Source of the DNA: Candidatus Aenigmatarchaeota archaeon
Lineage (GTDB): Archaea > Aenigmatarchaeota > Aenigmatarchaeia > QMZP01
Assembly (NCBI GenBank): GCA_030673725.1
Contig: DAOVIL010000037.1
Span: 1 to 6,151, forward strand
Length of the DNA stretch: 6,151 nucleotides
Reading direction: 5' to 3'
In this document: one piece after another, positions 5,702 to 6,151 of the stretch
Layout: the number at the start of each line of letters is the position of its first letter
Position numbering within the stretch: the first letter of the stretch is position 1
Made by a program: the position numbers and the translations under genes
Notes under the pieces: generated by a model
What the model was told of the DNA's origin: nothing
Databases searched by the model: none
The model's input: the letters and a program-made list of their open reading frames with translations, nothing else

Positions 5702-6151
5702 CTAAACCTTAATATAGTGGTTCGCTAGGTTGATGTAGTCCTGAAGGTGCCTGGTAATCAAAAAGTTCTTCCTGACATGCTCCTTGCCCTGGGAGCCTAT
5801 CCTGTCCCTGATATCCTTGTCCTGCATAAGCTGTATGCATCTCTTGACACCCTCCTCCTCACTGGAGATTAGGAACCCTGTCTGGCCGTCTATCACCTGC
5901 AGGGGTATGCCGCCGATATTGGTGGCTATCACAGGAGTGCCCTTCCAGAGGGCCTCTGAGACAGTCAGGGCGAACCCTTCCCTTGTGGAGTTCTGGAAAA
6001 CGACTGCAGCCTTCCTCTGCACAGCATTCACCAGCTCATTTGAGGCGTTGGTTATGAAATGGACGTCCTTCACGCCGTCAGCAACGCCCGTCACCTTCTT
6101 GAACATCCCAGGGCCTTCAGGGTCGTCTGAGGCGAACTCGCCTATCATGGC
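5702..6151 (-). CDS. treT: TreT-like trehalose synthase (GT4), C-terminal fragment (5' end outside window)
   Basis: The last 149 residues of a GT4 glycosyltransferase; the frame stays open to the right edge (GCC before the ATG at 6148), so the gene starts outside the window and that ATG is internal. The pattern follows archaeal TreT, which makes trehalose reversibly from NDP-glucose and free glucose: SDDPEG near the edge, VNAVQRKAAVVFQNS, then REGFALTVSEALWKGTPVIA with the retaining GT-B E-x7-E motif (bases 5954-5980), GGIPLQVIDGQTGFL, and the C-terminal VRKNFLITRHLQDYI, which is especially TreT-like. The N-terminal acceptor-binding domain is not visible. The stop is 13 nt before otsA on the same strand, so the three genes probably form one operon. 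A GT4 sucrose-phosphate or glycogen synthase relative is the main alternative, but the tail and the neighbours favour TreT. Confidence 0.8.
   Translation of the reverse strand, partial: AMIGEFASDDPEGPGMFKKVTGVADGVKDVHFITNASNELVNAVQRKAAVVFQNSTREGFALTVSEALWKGTPVIATNIGGIPLQVIDGQTGFLISSEEEGVKRCIQLMQDKDIRDRIGSQGKEHVRKNFLITRHLQDYINLANHYIKV

Noticed and set aside
5709..5716. A TATA-like TATATTAA on the minus strand about 24 nt before otsA.
   Set aside because: It lies in the end of the TreT-like coding region, and otsA has a Shine-Dalgarno typical of internal operon genes; a real internal promoter is possible but not supported.

Overview
The window is a compact stretch of an archaeal chromosome. 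Four things point to Archaea: a UbiA-family enzyme that best fits digeranylgeranylglyceryl phosphate synthase (ether-lipid synthesis), an RtcB RNA ligase together with archease, a TreT-like glycosyltransferase, and TATA-box promoters placed so that transcripts would be leaderless. The lineage cannot be fixed from the sequence alone; a euryarchaeal or DPANN-type genome with medium GC and frequent AGG arginine codons is plausible. There are no rRNAs, tRNAs, CRISPR arrays or mobile elements. Nearly every base is coding: the longest gap without a gene is 76 bp.

Layout, left to right. (1) The 3' end of rtcB on the + strand, entering from the left edge. (2) A minus-strand pair, archease followed by a secreted transglutaminase-like protein. 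The two genes overlap by 31 nt, and the second ends 3 nt from the end of rtcB. (3) A 76-bp divergent promoter region with two facing TATA boxes. (4) A + strand UbiA prenyltransferase gene, whose stop codon overlaps that of the next gene. (5) A minus-strand trehalose operon read from right to left: a TreT-like GT4 glycosyltransferase (5' end outside the window), a GT20 trehalose-6-phosphate synthase (OtsA) and a HAD-family trehalose-6-phosphatase (OtsB), with gaps of 13 and 5 nt.

How the genes fit together. RtcB joins tRNA exon halves or repairs RNA, and archease promotes RtcB guanylylation and turnover; their genes lie on opposite strands on either side of the transglutaminase-like gene. OtsA and OtsB form the classical two-step trehalose route. 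The TreT-like enzyme could make (or degrade) trehalose in one step from NDP-glucose and glucose, so the operon may hold two trehalose routes, or one route plus a related glycosyl transfer. The UbiA protein is a lipid gene with its own promoter.

The most interesting points are the doubled trehalose route with a divergent GT20 enzyme, an atypical basic loop after the second Asp motif of the lipid prenyltransferase, the dual-coded junction between archease and the signal peptide of its neighbour, and the aromatic amphipathic tail of the transglutaminase-like protein. No clearly new multi-gene system is evident.
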